Origin: Hymenobacter sp. CRA2
GTDB taxonomy: Bacteria > Bacteroidota > Bacteroidia > Cytophagales > Hymenobacteraceae
Direction: 5' to 3'
Length of the DNA: 64,000 nucleotides
NCBI RefSeq assembly: GCF_002007105.1
Contig: NZ_MVBC01000008.1
Coordinates: 217,273 to 281,272 of the forward strand
Under the pieces are notes generated by a model, which saw only the letters and a program-made list of their open reading frames with translations, did no database searches and was not told where the DNA came from. Shown here one piece after another: positions 52,702-61,449 of the stretch. The translations under genes were made by a program, and so were the position numbers. Numbering within the stretch: the stretch's first letter is position 1; each line of letters starts with the position of its first letter.

Positions 52702-55104
52702 TTACTCTTTATCGGCCTTTACCCGGCCGCGTTCTTCCTCCAGGCCGGTGTTGCGCTTGCGAGCGGCTAGCAGCTGCTGATTGCCGAAGCGGTAGCTGAA
52801 GCTCACGCGCACCTGCTGCGACTCGTTTTGGGTAAAGAAGCGGACGTCCATGTCCTGGTAGCGCACCGTGCCGCGCTGCTTGCCGGTAAAGAGCACGTCG
52901 GAGGCCGAAACGCGCAGCTGGGCCAGCTCGTGCCAGAACGACTTCTGCAGGCCCAGGCCCAGCATGCCAAAGGGCCGGAAGTTTACCAGCCCGTTGACGC
53001 CCGCCGTGTGGTAAAAGCCCGTCACTTCCAGGTTCACGCGCTGGGGCAGGCGCACCTTGCTCTGCAGGTAAAACATGGCCGAGAGCCGGGCGTTGCGGTA
53101 CTCGCCGCCAAGGTACTGGCTGCGGTACTCGTTGTAGAACACGTTGGTGCCGCCAAAGCCGCTGATGCGCTGGCCCAGGTTCAGCGGAAAATTCAGCGTG
53201 GCGCTGTAGTTGTCGAGGCGGCCGAAGTTGGCGGTGGTCGAGTACAGCACGCTGTCCTGCTGCCCGGTGGCCAGGTTGATGGCGTTGGCCGTGCGCGTGT
53301 ACGAGAACTGGAGCACTGGCTGCTTCTCGTAGGTCAGCGCGGCCTTGTAGCTGTTGGTAAACTGCGGCTTGAGGAAAGGGTTGCCCTTCTGCTGCGAGTA
53401 TGGGTCGAGGTACACGATGCTCGGGTTCAGGTCCTGGTAGCTGGGTCGGTCGATGCGGCGGCCGTACGCCAGGTTCACCCCAAGCTGCTTGGTCAGGGCC
53501 TTGTCCACCGACAGGCTGGGGAACAGCTGCAGGTAGTCGCGGCGCACCGTTTTGGCCAGGGCCACCGAGGTAGCTACCGAGTGCGTGTGCTCGGCGCGCA
53601 GGCCGGCCTGCAGCTGCACGCCGGTCCACTGCTGGTCGAGGCTCAGGTAAGCGGCTGAAATGCGCTCCTGATAGCGGAAGTGGTCGGAGCGGGCGGGCTC
53701 GGGCTGCCAGCCGGCGGACGTAAGGCGGGCAAAGTCCAGGCGGCTGTCGATGGCTACGCGGCTGGCCTTGGCGCCGGCCGCCAGCTTGGCCGTGCGGCCG
53801 AGCGGGTGGCGGTAGTCGGCCTTGGCCGAGCGCAGCTCGATGTCGGTGGGCTGCTCGAAGCGCAGCTGCTGGGTGGTCCGGTCGTCGTCGGCCAGGGCAT
53901 TGGTGAGGCGGCTGGTGCTGCCGGAGTGGTAGCGTGAGTAGTCCGCGTCGGCCACCAGCTCACGGCCCAGCGTATCCAGGGCAAGCTTGTAGTTCAGGTT
54001 GCCGGCGTAGCTGGTGGTGCGCCGGTCGATGCGGTTGCGCGTGGTGGTACGCGTCAGCTCGCCGGCGCGGTCCACCTCAATCTGGTTTTCGGCCGCCACG
54101 GCGGTACCCACGGCGTAGCCGTTGACGAGCACGCCCAGGGTTTGGCGCGGGGAGAGGCGGTAATCAGCCCCCAGGCGGGCCGTGTGCACGTGTGAGGTGC
54201 GGGGCTGGTAGCTCCGCTGGGCGTAGCTCACCGATTGGCCGGCCTCCGAAGCGGCGCGGTCGGTGTTCAGCTGCTCATAGGTTTTGCGGTAAGTGTAGCC
54301 GTAGTTGCCGAACACGTTCAGCGCCTTGCGGCGGTGGTTCAGGTCCAGGGTCGCGGCGCCCTTACCGAAGCGGCCGTAGGCGGCCGTCAGCGTGGCCGAG
54401 CCGTTGGTGCCCAGGGCGGCGTCCTTTTTCAGGATGATGTTGATAATGCCCGCCGAGCCGGCCGCGTCGTAGGCGGCGCCGGGCTGGGTCATCACTTCCA
54501 TTTTCTCAATGGAGCTGCTCGGGTAATCCTTCAGCACGCTCACCACGTCGGTGTACTGGGTGGTGCGGCCGTCGATGAGCACAATGACGCCCTCGCGGCC
54601 AGCCAGGCTGAGGCGGTCGTTCAGCACCAGGAGGCCCGGCACTTTCTGCAGCACTTCCAGGGCCGAGGCGCCGGCGGCGGCCGGGCTGCCCGCCACGTTC
54701 ACCACCATTTTTCCGGCCTGCATTTCCAGCAGCGGCTTCTGAGCTACCACTTCCACGCCGCGCAACTGCTGAGTAGCCGCGGCCAGCTGCACCTCGGGCA
54801 GCGTGGCGGCGGGCTGGGCCGGCGTGAGGGCGAAGGGCATGGAGCGGTACGTGCGGTAGCCCATCATGCTCACCACGATGCGGTAGCGGCCCGGGCCGAT
54901 GCCCGCAAAGCCAAAGCTCCCGTCGGGCTGGCTCAGCTCCACCTTCACCCAGGCCGAATCCTGCGCCTGCTGCAGCAGCACCGTGGCAAAGGGCAGCGGC
55001 TTGCCCCGCTCGTCCAGCAGCCTGCCCGTGACGCGCCCCGCCGATTGGGCGTGGCACAGCGCGACGGGCGCAGCAACCAGACAAAGGGCAAACAGGGCTT
55101 TCAT
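52702..55104 (-). CDS. TonB-receptor-like outer-membrane beta-barrel protein
   Basis: 800 residues. Signal peptide to CHAQ (residue 20). A CarboxypepD-reg-like domain (GRVTGRLLDERGKPLPFATVLL) is followed by a plug-like region (VLQKVPGLLVLNDRLSLAGREGVIVLIDG) and an outer-membrane barrel of the OMP_b-brl_3 kind that ends QVRVSFSYRFGNQ before a short polar tail. Proteins of this type are often found with LytS/LytTR pairs. Whether it imports a ligand or only signals is unknown; no SusD-like partner is present. Confidence 0.9.
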   Translation of the reverse strand: MKALFALCLVAAPVALCHAQSAGRVTGRLLDERGKPLPFATVLLQQAQDSAWVKVELSQPDGSFGFAGIGPGRYRIVVSMMGYRTYRSMPFALTPAQPAATLPEVQLAAATQQLRGVEVVAQKPLLEMQAGKMVVNVAGSPAAAGASALEVLQKVPGLLVLNDRLSLAGREGVIVLIDGRTTQYTDVVSVLKDYPSSSIEKMEVMTQPGAAYDAAGSAGIINIILKKDAALGTNGSATLTAAYGRFGKGAATLDLNHRRKALNVFGNYGYTYRKTYEQLNTDRAASEAGQSVSYAQRSYQPRTSHVHTARLGADYRLSPRQTLGVLVNGYAVGTAVAAENQIEVDRAGELTRTTTRNRIDRRTTSYAGNLNYKLALDTLGRELVADADYSRYHSGSTSRLTNALADDDRTTQQLRFEQPTDIELRSAKADYRHPLGRTAKLAAGAKASRVAIDSRLDFARLTSAGWQPEPARSDHFRYQERISAAYLSLDQQWTGVQLQAGLRAEHTHSVATSVALAKTVRRDYLQLFPSLSVDKALTKQLGVNLAYGRRIDRPSYQDLNPSIVYLDPYSQQKGNPFLKPQFTNSYKAALTYEKQPVLQFSYTRTANAINLATGQQDSVLYSTTANFGRLDNYSATLNFPLNLGQRISGFGGTNVFYNEYRSQYLGGEYRNARLSAMFYLQSKVRLPQRVNLEVTGFYHTAGVNGLVNFRPFGMLGLGLQKSFWHELAQLRVSASDVLFTGKQRGTVRYQDMDVRFFTQNESQQVRVSFSYRFGNQQLLAARKRNTGLEEERGRVKADKE

Positions 55105-55250
55105 GCGAACGGCAACAGAAGGGGAAGTTGCCGCAAATCAAGGGGCCGGAGCTGCCACTGCCCGGCGGAAACTGGCGAAGCCTAGCAAAAAACGGATGAG
55201 CGGGGCGGAATCAGGGTTGAGCTACGGCCGAGCTTGCACGTAAGCGCCGG

Positions 55251-56228
55251 CTACTCCGTTTCGGCCAGAACCGGCTCCGCGGCCGGTGCGGGGGCGGCAG
55301 CCCGACGTCCGCCCAGCACCACCAGCATCACGGCCAGCACGATGAGCACGGCGCCGCTGCCCATTTGCGCGTTGAGCGGCTCACCGCCCACGGCCTGCCC
55401 CAGCAGCACGGCCACCACCGGATTGACGAAGGCGTAAGTGCCGGCCAGGGCGGGCTCCACCGTGCGCAGCAGCCAGATATAGGCCGAAAACGCTATCCAG
55501 GAACCGAATACGACCACATAGCCGAAGGCCACCCAGGGCTGCCAGCCGATGCCGCTGAGGTGAAACTGCGTCGCCTCGCCGCGCAGCAGGCCCGCCGTCA
55601 ATAGAAAGGCGCCCCCGCACAGCATCTGCATGCCCACGCCAAGGAAGGGCGACCCGCCCACGGGCTTTTGCCTGGAGAGCAATGAGCCGATGGACCACAC
55701 AAACGAGGCGCTCAGCACGATGGCCATGCCTAGCGCCGGGTGCCCCGGAATGAGCACCGGCGCGGCCGAATGAACGCGCGTGAGCAGGTACAGCCCGCCC
55801 ATACCCAGCGCCAGCCCGGCGGCTACCGGCGCGTTGGGCCGGGGCGAGACGCCGCTCCACCAGCCCAGCACGGCCAGAAACATGGGCACCGAGGCTACCA
55901 GCAGCGCCGTAAGGCCCGAGGGAATGTACTGCTGCGAGAATGTGGTGCCGCCGTTGCCGCACAGCAGCAGGCAGGCACCCACGGCCGCGGCCCGCAGCCA
56001 ATCCTGGCGGGTGGGGGCAGGGCTGCCGCTCAGGCGCACGGCGGCGTACTGCACGCTGCCGGCCACCAGAAAGCGCATGCCCGAGAGCAGCAGCGGCGGC
56101 CAGGCCGACAAGGCCGTCTTGGTGGCCAGGTACGTGGAGCCCCAGATCAGGTAAATGGCCAGCAGCGCCGCGCCGATGAGCAGCGGGGCCGGACGGGTGC
56201 TAACAGGAGCAGAAACAATGGTAGGCAT
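55251..56228 (-). CDS. EamA-family (DMT) exporter
   Basis: 325 residues with ten hydrophobic segments in two EamA repeats (IYLIWGSTYLATKTALSAWPPLLLSGMRF; SFVWSIGSLLSRQKPVGG; ALAGTYAFVNPVVAVLLG). These drug/metabolite transporters export amino acids or other small metabolites; the substrate is unknown. ATG 56228 is preferred because it gives the standard N-terminus; the frame opens 17 codons earlier. GACCTTTG, one base off the -7 consensus, lies about 50 bases upstream. The AraC gene upstream, on the same strand, may control it. Confidence 0.92.
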   Translation of the reverse strand: MPTIVSAPVSTRPAPLLIGAALLAIYLIWGSTYLATKTALSAWPPLLLSGMRFLVAGSVQYAAVRLSGSPAPTRQDWLRAAAVGACLLLCGNGGTTFSQQYIPSGLTALLVASVPMFLAVLGWWSGVSPRPNAPVAAGLALGMGGLYLLTRVHSAAPVLIPGHPALGMAIVLSASFVWSIGSLLSRQKPVGGSPFLGVGMQMLCGGAFLLTAGLLRGEATQFHLSGIGWQPWVAFGYVVVFGSWIAFSAYIWLLRTVEPALAGTYAFVNPVVAVLLGQAVGGEPLNAQMGSGAVLIVLAVMLVVLGGRRAAAPAPAAEPVLAETE

Positions 56229-56303
56229 AATCAACAGGGAAACGGCCAGCGCGCACAGCGGCGCGCCGGGAAGCTGCAAAGGTCGGAAATGGTGGGCTGG
56301 CGC

Positions 56304-57224
56304 CTACGCCGCGTGGCGGCGTCGGTACTGCTGGGGCGTGAGCTGCTGCGCAGCTTTGAACACGCGCCCGAAGGAACTGGGCGACTCAAACCCGGCCTGC
56401 GCGCTGATTTCCTGCACCGTCAGCCCGGAGTGGATGAGCAGGGTGCGGGCCCGCGCCAGCCGGATGCCCGTGGCGTACTGGTGCGGCGAGCAGGCAAACA
56501 ACTGCCGAAAATGCCGCAGCAAGTGGTTTTTGGAGAGCATACTGGCCTGCGCAATGCCGTCGAGCGTCAGCGCTTCGGCGGGCTGCGCCTCGATGTACTC
56601 CCTGGCCAGGTACAAGCGCCGGCAGATTTCCAGGCGGGTGGCGCGCTTCACGGCCGAGAGCTGGTCGGCGCTGCGCGCCACGCGGCGCTGGTGCAGGCCC
56701 AGGAGTTCGGCCAGGATGCCGTGCAGGCGCGAATCGAGCTCTAGCTCCGGGACGGGCCGGCAGGCCAGTTCGCGTTGCAGCTGCAGCAGCCGGTTTCGTA
56801 AGGCTGGCGTGGCCATGTGCAGCTGCTCGAAAAACCACACGTCGGCGTCGGGGCTGGCCCAGGGGTTGGTTAGCAGGGCTTCGTCGGAGGCGCGGTGCGC
56901 GTGCGCCACATCGGCCACCAGCCGTGGATCGAAGTAGATGGCGAAGGAATGCACCCAGTCGGCGGAGCGGATGGCGCTGGCGTAGGGCTGCCCGGCATTG
57001 ACAATGAGCAACTGGTTGTGCTCCACGTGTACGGGGCGGTGGTGCAGGTAGTAGGTTTCGCGGCCGGCGAAGGTGCATTTCAGCGACAACCGGTTCGTGT
57101 ACGTGGGCCAGACGCAGAACTTACAGAGCGAATCAATGACCGTGCTGCGGTCGGCGAGGCGCTGAAACTGCACGAATTCCTGCAGCGACTCTTGCTCGGT
57201 GGCGACGGTGGAACGGATGTACAT
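56304..57224 (-). CDS. AraC-family transcription regulator
   Basis: 306 residues. The N-terminal sensing part (YYLHHRPVHVEHNQLLIVNAGQPY) is cupin-like. The C-terminal ~100 residues hold two helix-turn-helix motifs (LTLDGIAQASMLSKNHLLRHFRQLFACSP, and VQEISAQAGFESPSSFGRVFKAAQQLTPQQYRRR). The effector is unknown. It is divergent from the SDR at 57328 and 75 bases from the EamA gene, either of which could be its target. ATG 57224 begins the real N-terminus; an open frame upstream lies antisense to the SDR. Confidence 0.92.
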   Translation of the reverse strand: MYIRSTVATEQESLQEFVQFQRLADRSTVIDSLCKFCVWPTYTNRLSLKCTFAGRETYYLHHRPVHVEHNQLLIVNAGQPYASAIRSADWVHSFAIYFDPRLVADVAHAHRASDEALLTNPWASPDADVWFFEQLHMATPALRNRLLQLQRELACRPVPELELDSRLHGILAELLGLHQRRVARSADQLSAVKRATRLEICRRLYLAREYIEAQPAEALTLDGIAQASMLSKNHLLRHFRQLFACSPHQYATGIRLARARTLLIHSGLTVQEISAQAGFESPSSFGRVFKAAQQLTPQQYRRRHAA

Positions 57225-57327
57225 GGCGCGGAGCAGCGGGTTTCGACTACCAAAAACGGCACCACGTCGCCGCTCGGCTATGCAGAAAACACTTTTTTCG
57301 CCGGCTGCGCTTCCTACCTTGCCGCCA

Positions 57328-58116
57328 ATGAAATTTTCGCAGCAAGTTGTCTGGATTACAGGGGCCTCGGCCGGCATCGGCGAAGCGCTGGCCCAAGCCT
57401 TTGCCCGCTCAGGGGCCCGTCTTGTGTTGTCGGCCCGCAACGAGGCCGAGCTGCGCCGCGTGGCCGCCGCCTGCGCCCCGGCCGAAACGCTGGTGCTGCC
57501 TCTGGACCTGGCCGACAGCGCCGCCCTGCCCGCCAAGGTGCAGCAGGTGCTGGCCCGCTACGGCCGCCTCGACGTGCTGGTAAACAACGGCGGCGTGAGC
57601 CAGCGCAGCCTGGCGCTGGAAACCACGCTCGACGTGGACCGCCGCCTGATGGAGGTGAACTACTTCGGCACCGTGGCCCTGACCAAAGCCGTGCTGCCGC
57701 AACTGCTCCAGCAGCGCCAAGGCCGCGTAGTCACCATCAGCTCGCTTGTGGGCAAATTCGGCACGCCCTACCGCTCGGCCTACGCGGCCAGCAAGCACGC
57801 GCTGCACGGCTTTTTCGATTCGTTGCGGGCCGAGCTGAGCGGCTCGGGCGTGGGCATTACCATCATCTGCCCAGGCTTTATCCGCACGGGCGTGTCGGTG
57901 AATGCGCTTACCGGCGACGGCCGCGCCCTCGGCACCATGGACGAGGCCACGGAAAAAGGACTGGCCCCCGAAGAGTTTGCGCGCCGGGCGCTGCCCGTCA
58001 TGGCCCGCGGCGACAACGAAGCTTACATCGGCGGGAAAGAGACTATGGGCGTGCTGCTGAAGCGCTTCGCGCCGGGTATTTTCGCCCGGCTGCTGACGCG
58101 CGCCAAAGTGCGCTGA
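57328..58116 (+). CDS. Short-chain dehydrogenase/reductase
   Basis: 262 residues of the classical SDR family: cofactor motif TGASAGIGEAL near the N-terminus, NNGGVS in place of NNAG, Ser in VTISSLVGKFG, and YAASKHALHG with the catalytic Tyr and Lys. An Arg in LSARNEAE suggests NADPH use. It may reduce a ketone or aldehyde; the substrate is unknown. ATG 57328 is the family start. It is divergent from the AraC gene, which may regulate it. Confidence 0.92.
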   Translation: MKFSQQVVWITGASAGIGEALAQAFARSGARLVLSARNEAELRRVAAACAPAETLVLPLDLADSAALPAKVQQVLARYGRLDVLVNNGGVSQRSLALETTLDVDRRLMEVNYFGTVALTKAVLPQLLQQRQGRVVTISSLVGKFGTPYRSAYAASKHALHGFFDSLRAELSGSGVGITIICPGFIRTGVSVNALTGDGRALGTMDEATEKGLAPEEFARRALPVMARGDNEAYIGGKETMGVLLKRFAPGIFARLLTRAKVR

Positions 58117-58258
58117 AAAGCGTTAATCGGTAGTAAACAGTTTTACTAGACTGGTGATAAACAAGTTTACTAAGCCGCGAAATCCACTTTCGGTTGAAAT
58201 TTTCTGCCCTGCGGAAGTACCATTGGCTGAAAGGGCGCTAATAAATTATAGCCCGATA

Positions 58259-59353
58259 ATGAAGAAGCTTTTCATTCGTTCGCTGCTCACGTTGTGGCTG
58301 TTGCCGGCTCTAAGCAGGGGGCAAGCTCTGGCGCCCGGCGCGTCACTTGATGCCCGGCGCCCGGCGGCGGTGACGACGCTGGCCGGAACGGCCCGCCAAA
58401 GCGGCAGTTCGGATGGAGCTGGGGCGCTGGGGCGTTTCCAAAGGCCGATGGGCATAGCTTTGGCCGCCGACGGAACGCTGTACGTAGCCGATACAGACAA
58501 CCACACGATTCGTCGCGTAACGCCTGCCGGAGTGGTAACCACGCTAGCCGGCGCCGCCGGCGCCAAGGGCAGCAACGACGGACAGGGCGGCGCTGCGCGT
58601 TTTAATCACCCGGTGGGCATAGCGGTAGCAGCCGATGGCATGCTGTACATCACCGACGCGGATAACCATACCATTCGGAAGGTGACCCCGGCAGGGGAGG
58701 TGACTACCCTGGCCGGGCAAGTCGGTCGTAAAGGCGGTGCCGACGGCGCTGGCCGCACTGCTGCATTTTACACTCCTCATGGCATTGCCGTGGGGTCCGA
58801 TGGCACCGTGTATGTGAGTGATACGGAGAACCACACCCTGCGCCGGATTTCGGCGGCCGGTGAGGTGGGTACTCTGGCTGGTGCCGCGGGGCAAAAGGGC
58901 TCAACCGACGGCAGCGGCTCCGCAGCACGGTTTTTTCATCCGGCCGGCTTGGCGCTGGACGCCACGGGGACGCTCTACGTAGCAGACAACGGCAACCACA
59001 CCGTGCGCAAAGTTTTGCCTGCCGGTACGGTAACCACCTTGGCCGGACAGCCAGGCCGATCGGGCAGCGCCGACGGGCCGGCCTCCGCCGCCCGCTTCGA
59101 TTGGCCAAATGGCGTGTCGGTGGACGCGCAGGGCGTCGTGTACGTCACCGATTGTGCCAATGCCACGGTGCGCCGCATTTCGCCTGCGGGCGAAGTCAGC
59201 ACGCTGGCGGGCCGCGTGCATGGGTGGGGCTACCAGGACGGCGCTGGCCCGGACGCGAGGTTTGAGGTACCGCTCGGCATAGCCGTAGAAGCTTCGGGCG
59301 CCACCGTGTTTGTTACCGACGCCAAAAACCAGCTTATTCGGTGCATCCGCTAG
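58259..59353 (+). CDS. Secreted NHL-repeat propeller
   Basis: 364 residues with a signal peptide (to about residue 20, SRGQA). Six repeats of the type VTTLAG-x-G-x-x-G-x-x-DG ... FxxPxGIAxxxDGTLYVADxxNHTIRxVTPAG run to the C-terminus; the last is slightly divergent. They should form a six-bladed propeller, probably a binding protein in the periplasm or outside the cell. No enzymatic residue set is evident. ATG 58259 begins the leader; an open frame from 58154 includes an AT-rich region that looks non-coding. Confidence 0.88.
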   Translation: MKKLFIRSLLTLWLLPALSRGQALAPGASLDARRPAAVTTLAGTARQSGSSDGAGALGRFQRPMGIALAADGTLYVADTDNHTIRRVTPAGVVTTLAGAAGAKGSNDGQGGAARFNHPVGIAVAADGMLYITDADNHTIRKVTPAGEVTTLAGQVGRKGGADGAGRTAAFYTPHGIAVGSDGTVYVSDTENHTLRRISAAGEVGTLAGAAGQKGSTDGSGSAARFFHPAGLALDATGTLYVADNGNHTVRKVLPAGTVTTLAGQPGRSGSADGPASAARFDWPNGVSVDAQGVVYVTDCANATVRRISPAGEVSTLAGRVHGWGYQDGAGPDARFEVPLGIAVEASGATVFVTDAKNQLIRCIR

Positions 59354-59428
59354 GGGCTGACGGGAATAGATTGGCGTGGTCACGGCCCGTCACGCAGCCT
59401 GCGCGGGCCCACTAGTGTATTTCAGCAT

Positions 59429-61105
59429 ATGCTTTCCTTCTGCTTCGTTTCGCCGCGCCGCGCCGCGCTGGGCCTTGCTCTGTTGGTGTTGCCACGCCTT
59501 GGCGCTGCCCAGTTACTACAAGCCAAGCCGGCCTTCACCCGCGCCGACTCCCTGCGCGGCACGCTTACGCCCCTGCGCAGCTGCTACGACGTCAACTACT
59601 ACCACCTCGACGTCAAGCTGGACATTCCGCAGCGCGCCATCAGCGGCTCGAATCTGTTCCGCTTCACGGCCACGCAGGATTTCAGCCGGCTGCAGTTCGA
59701 TCTGTTTGCCAACCTGAAAGTGGAGCGCGTGGTGTACCGCGGCAAGGAGCTGCCCTTCACCCGCGAGGCCAACGCGGTGTTCGTGACCTTTCCGCAGCCC
59801 ATCCGCCAGGGCACGCGCGACGAATTCACCGTGTACTACTCCGGCCAGCCCACCGTGGCGCAGCGCGCGCCCTGGGACGGCGGCTTCGTGTTCACCGAGC
59901 ACGGGCCGGGCCAGCCCTGGGTAGCCACGGCCTGCCAGGGCGTGGGCGCCAGCATCTGGTGGCCCACCAAGGACCACCAGTCCGACGAGCCCGATTCGAT
60001 GATGATCAGCGTGACGGTGCCCAAGGGCCTGAAGGACATTTCGAACGGGCGCCTGCGCAAAACCACCCAGCTCAAGGGCGGCCTCACGCGCTTCGACTGG
60101 GCCGTATCGAACCCCATCAACAACTACGACGTGGCCCTGAACGTGGCCAACTACGAGCACATCGGCGACACCTACCAGGGCGAAAAGGGCAAGCTGACGC
60201 TGGACTACTGGGTGCTGCCCGAAAACCGGGACAAGGCCCGCAAGCAGTTCGACGCCAACGTGAAGCCCATGCTTAAGTCCATGGAGGCGTGGTTTGGGCC
60301 TTACCCCTTCTATAAGGACGGCTACAAGCTGGTGGAGACGCCGCACCTGGGCATGGAGCACCAGAGCGCCGTGGCCTACGGCAACAAGTACCAGAACGGC
60401 TACCTCGGCCGCGACCTGTCGGGTACCGGCTGGGGCACCAAGTGGGACTTCATCGTGGTGCACGAAAGCGGGCACGAGTGGTTCGGCAACAACATCACCT
60501 CGAAGGACATTGCCGATATGTGGATTCACGAGTCGTTTACCAACTACTCGGAAAGCCTGTACATCGAAACGCACTTCGGCAAGCCGGCCGGGCTGGAATA
60601 CCTGCACGGCCTGCGGCGCGTCATCCAGAACGATGGGCCCATCATCGGCGTGTACGGCGTAAACCGCGAAGGCTCCGGCGACATGTACCCCAAGGGCGCC
60701 AATATGCTGGGCATGGTACGCACGGTGCTTAACGACGACGCAAAGTGGCGGCAGATTCTGCGCGGGCTCAACCAGCAGTTCTACCACCAGACGGTGACCA
60801 CCGAGCAAATCGTGGGCTACATCAACCAGCAAGCCGGCCGCGACCTGACCAAGATCTTCGACCAGTACCTGCGCCACGCGAATATTCCCACCCTGGAAGT
60901 GCGCTTCGAGCAGGGCCGGGCCGTGGCCCGCTGGATTGCCGACGTGCGCGGCTTCGATATGCCCGTGCGCCTGCGCACCAAGGGCGGTGAATGGCGCCTG
61001 GTGCAGCCCTCTACCGCTTTCCAGCCTATTGATGTGCCTGGTCTGGCCAAGGACAATCTGGAAGTCGACACCTTCAACTACTACATCGGCGTGCTGGTGG
61101 AGTAG
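59429..61105 (+). CDS. Secreted M1-family metallopeptidase
   Basis: 558 residues with a signal peptide (to about residue 27). The zinc motif HESGHEWFGNN is followed 18 residues later by E in MWIHESFTNY, the M1 pattern HExxH-x18-E. GMEHQSAVAYG is the M1 GxMEN-like exopeptidase loop, with Gln in place of Asn. N-terminal beta domain DVNYYHLDVKLDIPQRAISG and C-terminal beta domain are present. It should be an aminopeptidase in the periplasm or outside. It starts 75 bases after the NHL gene and may be co-transcribed. Confidence 0.94.
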   Translation: MLSFCFVSPRRAALGLALLVLPRLGAAQLLQAKPAFTRADSLRGTLTPLRSCYDVNYYHLDVKLDIPQRAISGSNLFRFTATQDFSRLQFDLFANLKVERVVYRGKELPFTREANAVFVTFPQPIRQGTRDEFTVYYSGQPTVAQRAPWDGGFVFTEHGPGQPWVATACQGVGASIWWPTKDHQSDEPDSMMISVTVPKGLKDISNGRLRKTTQLKGGLTRFDWAVSNPINNYDVALNVANYEHIGDTYQGEKGKLTLDYWVLPENRDKARKQFDANVKPMLKSMEAWFGPYPFYKDGYKLVETPHLGMEHQSAVAYGNKYQNGYLGRDLSGTGWGTKWDFIVVHESGHEWFGNNITSKDIADMWIHESFTNYSESLYIETHFGKPAGLEYLHGLRRVIQNDGPIIGVYGVNREGSGDMYPKGANMLGMVRTVLNDDAKWRQILRGLNQQFYHQTVTTEQIVGYINQQAGRDLTKIFDQYLRHANIPTLEVRFEQGRAVARWIADVRGFDMPVRLRTKGGEWRLVQPSTAFQPIDVPGLAKDNLEVDTFNYYIGVLVE

Positions 61106-61203
61106 GGGCGGAGCCTACCGGTGCCAGTGCTGTTGTGGAATTCGGCACAGCAAGGCACTCGGGGCCGGGCAGTAACCGTCCAGAAACATCCTGAAAGTCG
61201 TCC

Positions 61204-61307
61204 GTCATCCTGAGCGGAACGAGAAGGACCTTACCCCGTGAGAACAAGTCGTAACAACGATGGTCGGTCACGCGTGGTAAGGCCCCTCGCGTTCTGCTCA
61301 GGATGAC
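61204..61307. repeat. Dispersed palindromic repeat, copy 2
   Basis: Outer arms GTCATCCTGAG (61204-61214) and CTCAGGATGAC (61297-61307), with the internal core GTCGTAACAACGATGG matching the core of copy 1 at 3990-4095. It lies in the 344-base gap between the M1 peptidase and lpdA, which otherwise holds only the lpdA promoter. Confidence 0.8.
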
Positions 61308-61409
61308 AGCGTAAACAACGGCCGCCGCTAAAACGGGCCTCACAACGGCCGTCCGCTAACCTTTCCCGGCCCTTGCGGGTTTTCTCCTGCGGCGCTGGGC
61401 ATTCTGCCT

Positions 61410-61417
61410 TACCTTTG
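61410..61417 (+). promoter_or_regulatory. -7 box TACCTTTG of lpdA
   Basis: An exact TAnnTTTG match, 32 bases before the lpdA ATG. Confidence 0.7.
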
Positions 61418-61449
61418 CCCGTCAGCGCTTCATCAACCCGACTTTCAGC

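Noticed and set aside
59516..60877. Long minus-strand frame opposite the M1 peptidase gene
   Set aside because: Shadow of a high-GC gene; the plus strand has HExxH and the full M1 pattern.
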